Assembly (NCBI GenBank): GCA_013396915.1
Contig: VWZL01003420.1
Span: forward strand, 797,507-861,506
Direction: 5' to 3'
Source: Stercorarius parasiticus
Lineage: Eukaryota; Chordata; Aves; Charadriiformes; Stercorariidae
DNA: 64,000 nucleotides
Shown here: one piece after another, positions 12,234 through 25,100 of the stretch
Position numbering within the stretch: the stretch's first letter is position 1
How the letters are laid out: every line of letters starts with the position of its first letter
Notes under the pieces: generated by a model
The model's input: the letters and a program-made list of their open reading frames with translations, nothing else
What the model was told of the DNA's origin: nothing
The model's database searches: none
Program-made: the position numbers and the translations under genes

Positions 12234-12674
12234 GTACTTAAGTAAACAAATCACAGCAGCAACAAATACAAACTTACATTTTCATAACGTGAAGGTAATT
12301 TGTTATACTTCATCTCTACTACATTATAATAAAAACCCCAATTATTGCTTATTCCCGTTGTAAAAATGCAAGAGGCACATTGTTGAGAGTAGGAAATCAA
12401 AGTTTTCAGCATTTTTTCCATTTCATTTCATCCTCTCTGTCTGCGTGGGAACTTCAAAATAACAATCCAAATGTGGATTACAGCATTGTCAACAATCGAA
12501 ACAGCGACCCAGCAAAACTCCCCACTGATAGAGTAACTTCTACCTTGGAGTAAGAGGATGTTATCAAATAACTTTTAAAGGATTTATCCAAAAAAATTTC
12601 ATTTTACTTTTTTATCTTAAATGTCAGCACAACCCAAACCTTGATCAATGTATTTTAAAGTTTTGTGTGATGAG

Positions 12675-12680
12675 TTTATT
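12675..12680 (-). terminator. CEP83: Alternative poly(A) signal AATAAA (CEP83, proximal)
   Basis: The minus-strand AATAAA lies about 245 bases downstream of the CEP83 stop. It would give a short 3' UTR form. Confidence 0.35.
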
Positions 12681-12921
12681 TCGTGTTTTGACTTCCAAAT
12701 AATTTTACATTTATATAAAAACATCTCAAAACGTAGTTAATCTTTCAATGCTAATCCATTATATTTGATAATTTATGACAGTCTATCAAAAATAAATACA
12801 AAACTATGCAGAATATATTTTATGCTATTCAGGCACATACAAGCATGTTTTTGGCAAAATATTAAAAGCATGTACAAAGGATAAGCTATTGAAAACGAAC
12901 AGCATGTAGAGTTTGCAGATT

Positions 12922-13107
12922 TTATTTGGAGTCCTCACTTTGGGCATCGCCCTCTCCAGTGAGCCTGTTTCTAACCAAGTTCCTGTACGCGCCCCCCGTT
13001 ACTCGCTCTCTGGATGGTCCAAGATCTTGCAGCTGTTTTCTCTGTGTGGTTTCTAGTTCTTCCAACCGCTTGCGAAGCAGGGAAAGCTCTCTCTGATGCT
13101 GTTCCTC
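12922..13107 (-). CDS. CEP83: CEP83 coding exon 15 (last)
   Basis: There are 61 codons plus TAA (residues 657-717). It begins [19 protein letters not shown] and ends in a polar tail, [11 protein letters not shown]. The acceptor is TTTCAAG. A CR1 3' end lies 78 bases upstream of this acceptor. Confidence 0.95.
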   Translation of the reverse strand, partial: EEQHQRELSLLRKRLEELETTQRKQLQDLGPSRERVTGGAYRNLVRNRLTGEGDAQSEDSK

Positions 13108-16100
13108 CTTGAAATAGATAAATAAAAAAAGTTATATTACAATTTGCACCTACAAGGGACCAAAATGAGCAATAATTTCATTTTCATAGAATCATAGAAT
13201 GGTTCGGGTTAGAAGGGACCTTAAAGATCACCTCGTTCAAACCCCCCTGCCCTGGGCAGGGACACCTCCCACTAGACCAGGCTACTCAAAGCCCCATCCA
13301 GCCTGGCCTTGAACACTTCCAGGGATGGGGCATCCACAACTTCCCTGGGCAACCTGTTCCAGTGCCTCACCACCCTCACAGTACAGAATTTCTTCCTGAT
13401 ATCTAATCTAAATCTACCTCCTTCAGTTTAAAACTGTTACCCCTCGTCCTATCGCTCCACTCCCTGACAAAGAGTCCCTCCCCATCTTTCCTGTAGGCCC
13501 CCTTTAGGAACTGGAAGGCCGCTCTAAGGTCTCCCCAGAACCTTCTCTTCTCCAGGCTGAACAACCCCAACTCCCTCAGCCTGTCCTCATATTGTCTTAT
13601 ATTTTCTCTTTCGTTTTCTTTAATTAATGATTTTAAAATAAAAACTGTGAAGTCCAAAATACCCTTATTCACGAAATTTTACTCCTCAATGTTTTGTGGG
13701 TATTGTTCAGGTTTGTCCTCGCTCACTGCAGGGGGGTTGCACCAGATGGGACCTTTGCAGGTCACTTCCAACCCAAAACCGTTTATGATTCTGACATTGA
13801 TGATGAACAACACCAGCAAGAAATATTCATGCAGGCATCCCTCCTCTTAGATGAAGAGGCACGCAGACCTGTATTTCTTGCCCAGAAGGAGCTATTTAAA
13901 GCCCCTCAGGAGAAGGGCAAAGTAGGGAGAACCAGGCTAAAACCACCTGTTTGTTACGTGCTGTAAATTATCGTTTGTCTTTCAAGAACCTTTTCCTCTT
14001 GCAAGGAAGGGGATGTCACTAGAAGCATTCCTCAAGGCTTCCTTCCTCTGTTCAAAGATCAAATACTCCTTCCTTAAGACTAAGGTCTCTAATGAAGGGC
14101 TGTTCCAGGACACACTTTCGTTGTATTATTTTCACAACTTGTAAATACATCACCACCTGAAGAAGGGGGAAGGAGGCTTCAGGCCCAGGAGGCAAGGCAG
14201 ATGATGACATCATACTGACTGGATTGAGCGACGGTATGTTCGGATTCAAAATTAAACTCCGGAATTCATTGTGCCTACGTTGCAAGTCCTTTAGTCTCTT
14301 CTGGAGGCGCGCATATTCTTCATAGGAAACATTCTGCCTAGGAAATAAGAGATTTCTTATTGCTCAAAATCTTTATTACCCCAACACAGAAGGTACCTCT
14401 CCCCGAGAACTCTGCTGTTTACTGTCCCTATGGAGGAACACGACGTACCAGAAGAACTGGAAGGTGGAATACCTGTGTATATTCTTCTGTCTAAATGTCT
14501 ATCTAAAAGTCCCTCTATATATTAAGCTATCTGCTGTTTTCAGATTAGAATTTACATGGAGTAAATTAAGTTTTTAACAGCATTCACAGTGGTGAGCCAC
14601 AGGAGTCACATTAAATTAATTCCTGGAATCAAGCCCTCCATAGGTGCTCAATGAAGAGGAAAAAATAGGAGTTTGTCTTTCAAAGAGTTGCAAAATCTGT
14701 TTCTCTTGCAATTATGAAGGGTTTTTTTCACTTCTTTCTTTCGAAGGGATTCCTACAACTGCATCTATCAGATATTTTCCCCTCATTTCGCCCCAGAGAG
14801 ACAGCCCTGCAGGTGCCTTACAAGCTCCCAGCTGCCCGTCCTAAACAGACTCCATTCAAAGAATTCTAGTGCTGAAAATTCCGTTAGACTGGACTCCAGT
14901 TACTAAACTGTCACGTATCTTCAAAATTACTTCATATTTCTAAGTCAGATCTTAGGCATGTATCATTTTTCAAGCTAAGAAAAAGTAAAGTTTATTACCT
15001 ATTTAGCACCTGATTTTCTTTTTCTAGCTCTTCTATCTTGGCTTCCAAAAGTTCTAGTTTCTCTTGCATCCTCCTTTGTTTATTATCAGTGAGAGTCTTT
15101 CTCTGTCAAACAGACATTTCAAACAGAGCTAAGTAATGCCTTCACAGATTAGATCCTGTAAAAATTAAATATACGCTGTACGTGGTTTCAAAGCTGTGAC
15201 GTTTTTAAGATTTTCCTTCCTTAAGAAGTGCTGTGTTGTTTGAAGGTTCTGAATCCCCACGACAGGAAACAGAAGAGATGAGAAATGATCCATAGCTGCG
15301 ACTGCAAGATGCACAGCTGTCAGTCACTCGCTGGTCGGTGACTGACTGTACTAACAAACACTGACTCTATTTGAGAATTACAAAACCCATTCTTTAAATT
15401 ACCATGTATAAATAAGTATAAACATGACAAAAAGAATGTATGCACTGTTCTTTTTTGGTGGTTTTTTTTGGTTTTGGTTTTTTTTTTGCGTATGTTGGCC
15501 TCAACTTTACAACCTTAAAAGCTACCGGTAGGTTTCATAACCTGTATATGTCCAATGTATAAAACTGACAATTAATCTGGAGCTTTTATAAACAATTAAT
15601 CAGCTTTTCCTTTCAAGTTATTTTATAAATAGCAAGCTTAGAAGAAGACATAAAATTTTGATATTCCATCACAGAAAAGTAGAACATCATGTGTCTAGTA
15701 TCTGAAACAATCCTTACTAATTAAGGAGTCCAACCTCTTAAATAACTCTATATACACACATGCACAAAAAAAGCCTCACAAAATCTTTTGATGGCATTAT
15801 AACAGAGTTGTTGGCTGTAATATTCTTTTGCATATAGCTTCAACCTATTTCTACGCTAGTCTCAAAGAACTTGATATATTTTGTTACCATATTCAGTAGA
15901 TTGCAAATAAACTCTCGATAATAAAACAATTCTAGCTGGCCAAAGTGAAGCTGAACTTTTCATTAGCTGGATCATTCATAAAGGAAGAGTCAACGTGCCT
16001 TTTTCTGAGCAACAGCAGCCCGACACAGCCTGTTCTTCACTTGGTTGTATTTCTCTTCTTTCTCCGTGATGCGCTGGGTAAGCACGTGCTTCTCCTCCAG

Positions 16101-19100
16101 CCATTCTATACGTTTGTATTCTAAAGTCCTTTGAAAAAAAATCAGATTAAAAGATTAAGAGGTTATATGTACAAAAGCAGGATGTTGGATTAATGCTTTA
16201 AGGCTCTTAAAACAGATGCATCTTTTCACAGCTCCAACCTTTATATACTTGAAGGAGGTGACTTAAATTTGATTGTGCTAACGATCTGATCATGACTAAC
16301 AACATTCGAACCTGCGCATTAACATCATCCTAGGCTTTGTTCAACCGTGAGGCACATTTTGAAAACTGATTCCAATAAGCTCGTTAGTTGTTGGCTGCTT
16401 GTTGGTTTGGCCTGTTGCCAAACCGTCCACAGAAAATTTCGGAATTCAGATCAAAGGCTCACACTGGAACACAAGAGTAGACACCTCTGCCAAACACCAG
16501 TTGTCAGAAGAGCCGACAGCTGCCTGCTCTGTTTGGAGGGTAAGAGATGTAAAAGAACAGGTTGCTGCCCTGCGCGGTCTACTGTGTCTTTGGAACAGAG
16601 GACAGACGACCAGCGGGTGCTCCCGACCAGAACAAACGCCAACACAACAGGAAGCTCCCACCAAGATGGTTCCTAGACAACATTCCAGCTGAACATGCAC
16701 CACCGACAGCATATGTTATCTGTTCAGGCCTTTGCATGGTTACAACACGCTAAAATTAGGCTGTGTTCTCTAGCAGTGGATAGTAAAAGGAGCCAGTTTC
16801 TCTCTGCTGCCTTGTTTGTTTGGGCTGTCTGCACTGTGGGTCAAAGTAGACAAGAACTAACCGCGTTTTTAACTACATTACTATAAAGAAAAAAAATCAA
16901 ATGGTGAGATTCTGTGCACCGGCTTTTAAGAAACGCAGTCCAAGGCATGGTATAGTGCATCCGTACCCCTCCAGTCCTGGGTTGACGCAGTTTCCCTACA
17001 GGGACTCTGAATAAATTTCAGGGACTCTCCATAAATTTCTCACCAAACAGCCTTTCCCTTCCCCACAGCAGATGCATCAGGAATCATCCACCCTCACATC
17101 AGAACCAGGATCCTGGCCCACTTGGTATCTGTCACAGTTCTAGCAGACCCAGTGTGGCTTGTACCTTGCTGTTGACTGTAAATAACTACTAATACCCAGG
17201 AACCAAAGGGCTTTCTTGAAAAGCACTGCTTAACAGTAAAAGAATGTCATTTGAGACAGTGGGTAAAAACGCCGTGAGATTTTTTTTTTTTTAATGCCGA
17301 TAAAGCTGTTCCTGAAACGTTTAAAAAGTGCCTGTTTGAGCTCATCTCTGATCTGAATCAGTCTCATAGCTTACCTTCAGCCCTTTTTCTCCTTTCACAT
17401 TTTCATTTCCAAGCCTAAGATTGACACAGGCAGGCAGGCAGCTGCTTTGCCTGCTTATGGCTCAACTGGCATTATTTTACTTATCTGAAACTGTTTATCT
17501 TAGGCTTTCTTATCTTTTGGTCCTTATTTCACTTCGTCTTTAAGTCAAGTTGCTTTGGTGCAACTTAACTCTTGGAATTCAAGCCCATAAGAATTACTGA
17601 ACTGAGGAAGGAACTCCTATCCCCCACAGAGTCAGAAAAAGAATGGAAACATGTCCCAAGGCTCCCCGGGTAACAGTAGGACAGACCTGGAGGACTTACA
17701 TGTAGGCTGCAAATCTGCTCAATTTCTGCAGTACCAGCCTCGGTGCATCTCCCGTTATCTACATACTTATACAGTGATCTCTGAGGACTGCCAAGGTCCT
17801 TCCACCTTCCCAGCAAAACCTGCTCCTTACTGGTTTATGTCCCACAAATATGTAAAAGACATTGACAGTCTCACACAACTAACAGTGACAATCTCACTGA
17901 AAATATGAATACACCTTCCTAAAGTAAACATCCAGAGCATTTAACATGCTACTGACAACCATATTCTGCAGTCCCAATGCAACAATTTCTTCAAATGTTA
18001 AACTGAAAAGCAATATTTAAACTAATGACAACGCAATTCCAGTACCAATCCACAGCAAAAGGGAAGTTAAAACAAAAAATACCACACTATATCTTTTGGA
18101 AGTTTTCTGTTTAATCTGGGACAATGGCTTTTTAAAACCCACCACACAATAGTCCAGGACAAGTTAGACATGTACTTGGTTATTAGGCTAGGAAATACTA
18201 AATAGCTATTTCCAGACTAACGGATAAATTAATCTTTAAATTTCAGGAAAGTGATCATTGCTATATGGAGTCTGAACAAGATTTGGTTTCCTTCAGAATT
18301 TATTAGCATATTTTGATGGTGAAAAAAAGCTTGTGCAAAAAAGAAAAGTGATTATTTTTAATTTTGATGAGAGTAACTAGAAGATATCCAATAAGCTTTC
18401 ATTTGCCTCCTATCAGCTAAAAGGATCTAGTGGGACAGGGGAAAATAAAAAAAGTATATATACATCTATACAGCCCCAAAACCTTATAAAGCATAATACA
18501 ATGCTGAAATGCCTTTTTCACCCTTAATGCCTAAATACTCTTAAAAGAACTGCGTGTGAAACTCTAGATCCACTTAAACTAATAGAAGTTTGACATTCAC
18601 TTCAGTATATATAGGATTTCATTTTATACAAATACTATATTTCACTACTCAATAATTAATTGTAACAGACATGAATGGAAACAAACTCCTATTTTTGAAG
18701 TTATCACAAGCAAAGCTTTCATACATACTGCATAACAGAAAGTGCAGCCATTTTTTTTTACAATTATCCAATATTTCCTGTTCATTTTTAATTTCTGACT
18801 TTGTTCAGAATCTAGAACCCATAGTTAAGTCATCCACATGAAAGGAACACAAGCAATATGAAAAGGAAAAGTAAAGACAGAAGGAAGAAAAAAATTACTT
18901 CTCTGTTTCCAGTTGAGCTTTTTCTGCCTGAGTCCTTGCATGTTGACATTCCTGTTTTAATCTCTCTATTATTTCCTTCAGCTTCTGATTGGACTCCAGC
19001 AAATCATTTTCTGATTGAGAAAGTGAGGCAAGCTGGAGTTGCAGGTCGTGAATTTGCTACAAAAAAAATAAATGCAATTTTTCCATTTGAGAAGGTACGC

Positions 19101-22100
19101 AAGTAACTAACAATTAATTCTGAGACACTGAGACAGAGCAAAATACAGACACCAAACGGCTGCACTAGCTTTTCATAAGCCTTTCTTATTTGTTCCTTTT
19201 CTCCTTACGCAACAGCTTCTCCAGAAGCTTTACAGTAAATCGCTACTGTTAATCTGATCTAGTTAAAGATGTCCCTGCTTACTGCAGGGGGCTTGGAGAG
19301 ATGACCTTTAAAGGTCCCTTCCAACCCAACACGTTCTATGATTCTATGATTCTAGACAAAGAAGGTTTTCTATTGTAGCAGAAAATGAAAGGGAGGTAGA
19401 AGTCTTCAGTCATTGATGTGTCCCCTAGAACTTAAGAAATCCGACATTAATTAAGCTCCAGGGCTGAACGGAACTAGAGCACCGCACAACACTTGGTAGC
19501 AGAGCTGTGGAGCTACCCAGACTTCTCTCTCAGAACGCACAATGTGCTACGGCCAGCAGTGCCTGCACCAACCAGTTCACAAAACCAAGTACCTAGAGAG
19601 TTGGAAAAGTCCAACCTCCAACCAAAAGCCAGCACACAGGAAGGATGATTTCCCTTTCCTTTTCTGCTCCCCACATGGACACTCTGATACCCCAATTTCT
19701 GATTTCTGGAGGTAAAAAAACCATGTTGCCTTGAACTTCAAGCGCCTGCAGCTTGCGGACTACTTTGATGCACAGCTATGTTCTTGTCTACTACATAACA
19801 TCATGGGCAAGCAGGAGTTAAAAGAATTAGGCTTTATTTTCAACACTGCCATCAATTCACTCTGCAATAGAAATATACCTCTTTACACAAGTTTAGTCAT
19901 TTATGAAACATCTGTTAAGCACTTGAAGAACCTCAGATGAGAGATGCAGTGTAAATGCAAAGCATTACCTAGAAACAATTTATAAGTCTCCATGGAAACT
20001 GAATCTCCAGTTAAATAGTGCATAACCGTATCCAATATACCAGTCTATAAACATTCAGCTTTGAAATCCTTGGTACCCACAAAATGCGTGAAGCAGAAAG
20101 CTGTAATCCATTTATAAAGGTCCAGGAAAGCACGACTGATTTCTGAACACTTCCGCTTTTAAATATCTGTTGTATGCATTTTGTCCCTCAGGAAAAAAAG
20201 GCCTTAAAAATTCAATCTAATCTTTGAACGCTGGACATGGTAACTGCAGGAAAGACTGTATTTCTCTATAAAACATTACAATGCAATAAAACATTACCTG
20301 TTTCAGATCAACACTTTCACGTTTCTTTTCTTCCAACTCCTCTGTCTGAATAGCTTGCTGTTGCATTTTTAATCTAAAATTGTATAAGACATCCTTATTT
20401 TTATCTAATTAACATATAGATGTTACAAGTTAGGACAAATCAGTCTGACAATAGAATACATTGCGCAATTTGAAAGGCTGATAAATATTTAACTAAACAA
20501 TGATTAAAAATATATTTTTATTGGTTATTAGAATTCATATAGGAGTGAGAAATGCATTGATTTGTTTGCTTCTGGAGTATGATTTTTGCTCATTTTATCA
20601 TACCGACCTTCATACAAATACAGTAACCAACTGAAAGAGATATCGTTTTAGGGCCTCAGTTTGCCAGTTGCTGAGATGGTGTCATTGTGGAAAGAGAAAT
20701 GGTTTGTTCTATTGCTGGGGCTGTGCCAGCAGCCAACACGGACCCACTTTTAACAAACATGAGTATTGCAAAATTATGTCTTTAAAATGTTCATTAAAAT
20801 AATGCATTTTTTAAATGTTTGGATGAAAAATGGTGTGTTTTCTTTTTTTAAACAGCACATTTTTAATTCTATCCTTTTTTTAAACAATGCAAAAGATAAT
20901 TTTGTTTATTTTACCATAATGAACACTTGTGTATCTATGAATAGTAAACTTTTATACTGACAACTGTAAAGAAATTAGCAGGGGGAAAAATGGGAAATTT
21001 GTGTTAAGATTAGAAAAGCCACACTACCGCAAACGCTGAAGTTCCTTTTTGCTAGATTCTTCTGCCATCTGTACAACACGTAGTTTCTCTTCATACTGAT
21101 CCTTTTCAGATTGTCTCCAAGTATCTTGTTCCAGCTTCATGTTCTCTAGATCAGCTAATCTGTTCTCGAGTTCTAACCTGAGACGTTATTCAACACGCAC
21201 ACAAGAATCATGACAAAACGCCAGAAGTGTTTAGTTGCTAAGAATAGCATTTTTTAAAAGTCACTCAAAACACTCCTTTTTTTTTTTTTAAGAAGTTGAG
21301 CAGTAAAATCAATAAACATACTTTTCATCCTGTAAGGCTGTAATTTTTTCAAAAACTTCCTCTTTGGCAGCTTGCACTTTACGAATTAGCTCCCGATCCT
21401 TTTCTACTAACAGCACCTTATGACGTTCAACAGCTGCCTTAAGAATTTCCTTGTCTGACAGCAATCCTGCATTATACATTAAAAAAAGTTAAAAATGTCA
21501 TTATTGATATCAACCTGATGAAAACCAGTACTAAAATAATTTTATAAATTATTAAAAGGGAGCTAAAAATCACAATTCACATGATAGAATGAACGAATGG
21601 GAAAAAAACAAAAAACAAGAAAAAAAGAAGAGACATGGCCTTTCTTAGTATAACAGCAACATTTCAAAGACTTTTTGAACAGTAACCACGACATTGGAAT
21701 CTCTGCCTGTGAGGGTTTATTATCTTAATATACAAAAGTAATTAAACAGTTGATGATGTTATAGATTTAAACTCTAAAGCAATTTTTGCTAAGCAGTTGT
21801 ATTATCTGGATTAAAAAATAAAATAAAATAAAATGAAAGAACTATTCCACAATAGCTATGAAAAGGTCAAGCAAGAAAATTGGTTGTTTTCTTTTTATGA
21901 AGAAGTTTATGGTGAACAGTAACTGGTTAGCAGTGAAACTGTAGTAACTTGGCAACAACAAATCTCACCTTTTAATCCACTCATATTACTAAGTGAGGCA
22001 ATTCTAAAATTATGACCCTATAGGCTGGGAAAAAAGATGCAAATTAAAAACTTGTGACCAAGACACCTGTGTTCACTGGCAAATAAGCCAACATGCGATA

Positions 22101-25100
22101 ACAACGACTCCTGGTTATTTAGCTAATTCAGCGATGCAAACTGGATTCCACAGCAAGTTCAGGTTAGCTTAAATCTTGCCTGTATTTACACTCATATTTC
22201 ATAAGGTCCAACATTTTCAGTTCGCAATATGCTGTAAGTGCATTATCGGTACAGAAAACACCGCTTTTTAGTTGCTCTTAGAGAACTTAATATCAAAGCA
22301 AGTGAACAGGAACAACTGTTCCAGGAAGAGGAAGGTACTATTTTGGGGTTATGGCAAATCGGTGAAGATAGTCCACTTGGAAGTTGTGTAGTGATTTAAA
22401 TCATCAACACGTAACTAGTACTAGAAAGCTTTGGCTTTTCACTTTTGAAAGCTACTTCAAGTTGCATACATACTCAGCTGTATTAGCTAGCTTAGAACAT
22501 TGGCTATTGTCTTCAAGGAATGAAACAGAAATTGTATTTCATTTCACATAGCAGCCTTACCCAATTGCTATCAATTCCATGGACACAGAATTAGAAAACA
22601 AAACAACCAATGTGGTATGTTAAAGTTTCAAGCAGAGTCTGAAAGACACTTGCATTTGGCAAGAATAGAAAAAATATCCACGTGAAGTACATGATTTGAA
22701 ACAGATTATGCTCAAATAGTGTCACACATTCACTAATTTACATAAATGAAAAATTGTTCTGTAACTGTTCTTCTTAACCTAGTAGACCAAGTGAAACAAC
22801 AGTTATTTCAAATATAAAATGAATTGTCAGACCTGTGACCTAGATCAGAATTAGAAGGTGAAGGCTGCTGGGGAATGTTTGGAGGAAAAATAATTGTAGT
22901 ATTCTAACTAGAAGTTACAAAAGAAATCATTAGAAATTAATTGCACATTTTACCATCCATTTCACTTTGAATCTTGTTTCTCTCTCTTTCTACCTCACTC
23001 TTTGTTCTTGCTGCCTCCAGTTTGACATTTGTTACTTCCAATTTATGTGAATGTTTAAGTTCTTCTACCTATGAATTAGAAAAAAAAAAAACCAAATCAA
23101 CTAATATAAATACATATTCACAGCTTTACTCTAAGTTTTTCATGTGATATTTTGCTAAGAAGAAATTCTGTGAAAATAATTATGGACTACGTTTACTTTA
23201 AACATACCTTAATTATTTTATTTTTTTTTTTTATCTACTGCCTTCCTGAAGCCAATCCAGAATATCCACTCTTGTAGATAATTTTAATGGTGATTATAGA
23301 TACCGTAACACTAAAGCTATTGACATACAAACGGCTACAAAGATGATCAAGGGACTGGAGCACCTCTCTTATGCGGAAAGGCTGAGAGACCTGGGTCTGT
23401 TTAGCCTGGAGAAGAGAAGACTGAGAGGTGACCTCATCAATGCTGATTAATATCTAAAGGGTGGGTGTCAGGAAAATGGGGCCAGGCTCTTTTCAGTGGT
23501 GCCCGGTGACAGAACAAGGGGCAACGGGCACAAACTGGAACACAGGAAATTCCATCTCAACATGAGGAAAAACTTCTTTACTTTGAGGGTGGCAGAGCAC
23601 CGGAACAGGCTGCCCAGAGAGGTTGTAGAGTCTCCTTTTCTGGAGATATTCAAAACCCGCCTGGATGCGTTCCTGTCCAGCCTGCTCTAGGTGACCCTGC
23701 TTTGGCAGGGGGGTTGGACTAGATGATCTCCAAAGGTCCCTAGCATTCTGTGATTCTGTGACATGATCTGATTCCCCAAATCATAATCAGTGCTATTACA
23801 GGTTTTTATTAATTCCTCAGGTCACACACTGAAGATTATTGAATGAGTTGTCAGTCATCTTGAAATGCAAGTTTTATATATCCCCTGATTAAAAAAATTG
23901 AAGCGCTCAAACACAACATATATTCCAGAAACCAGGCTGTCTGACTATTGACATGTATTTTGTCTTCAACCAGCCAGTTATTATAAGCTACAGTGTAGAA
24001 AAGTTACTCTTTTAGGAAGCCTTGGTGATATTTGCACAGATGTGCAGGACTGCCTGTGAAAACTTGGTTTCTAAGTAAATACTATACATTCTACAAGCTA
24101 GCCTCTGAATATTGGGGTATTAAAGACTACTCATTGGAAGTATCTTGCTATGACACTGACCCAACTTGCACAAGACCCTGATGCCTTGCTAACTCAAGCA
24201 TTAGCATGTCAGTTTATGCATACTTCACTCTGACTAAAGATCCTTCAAAGTCCAGCTAAAAGTTAAATTTAATCTCCCGAGGTGAAACAAAATAGCAATA
24301 TGCAAAACCAGATTATCAATTGCTCCCCCAAGTAATTTCAATTTGGTAACTATTTATAGTCCCCCTGACCTCCTGGAGTGCTACACCGCTTTCTCAAAAG
24401 CCAGGTCTTCATATTTTTAAAGTGCATTTTAAATCCAATACGTCTCTACGACTGTGACATACACATCAAATGGCCTCACAAAAGCGGGAGCTTTAAGAAC
24501 ATCAAATCAAAGACAATTACTGCTTGCATGGAAACTTGCTATAGTTTAGGCATTTGTACGCAGTAATTACACGGTCAATGAGAATTAAATATCTAGAGGA
24601 AAGCACTTATAATGAAAATCCATTCACAATGACAAATGTAATTACAACCTGCTAGCATATACAAGTGGCAAAAGGTTAAGAATGACATAGTAGCTTATTA
24701 AGTAACTACACGGTGGATTTGGTTGCTTAAATACTAAATTGAGAACATTTCAGGGCAACTTGCAAAGATTTAAGGTGGCTTTTTTAAGGCATGAAATCCG
24801 GAAGTCAAATGCATGCACCTGTGCTCAGGAATAAGTTTGAGTGGGTGCAGAAGGGGGTGGAGGTACCCATACAAAGCACACGTCAATGTTACTTTGGAAA
24901 GTATATTCAGAAATGCAGGATAGCTTTAAGTCATCAGAGAGCTTAAAATAATTCTGCATTCATCTAGATATACAAGACCAAAGTTACTGGCTTTGCAGTG
25001 AGTTCATAACTAACTAAGCCTCTCCAGAAAGGTAAGAAAACACAGGGGATTAAATTTGCTACCTAAAACTGACAGATGTGATAAAAATTTATTACCCAGT

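Noticed and set aside
13403..13672. 89-codon minus-strand frame
   Set aside because: It is the CR1 ORF2 C-terminal remnant, not a host gene.
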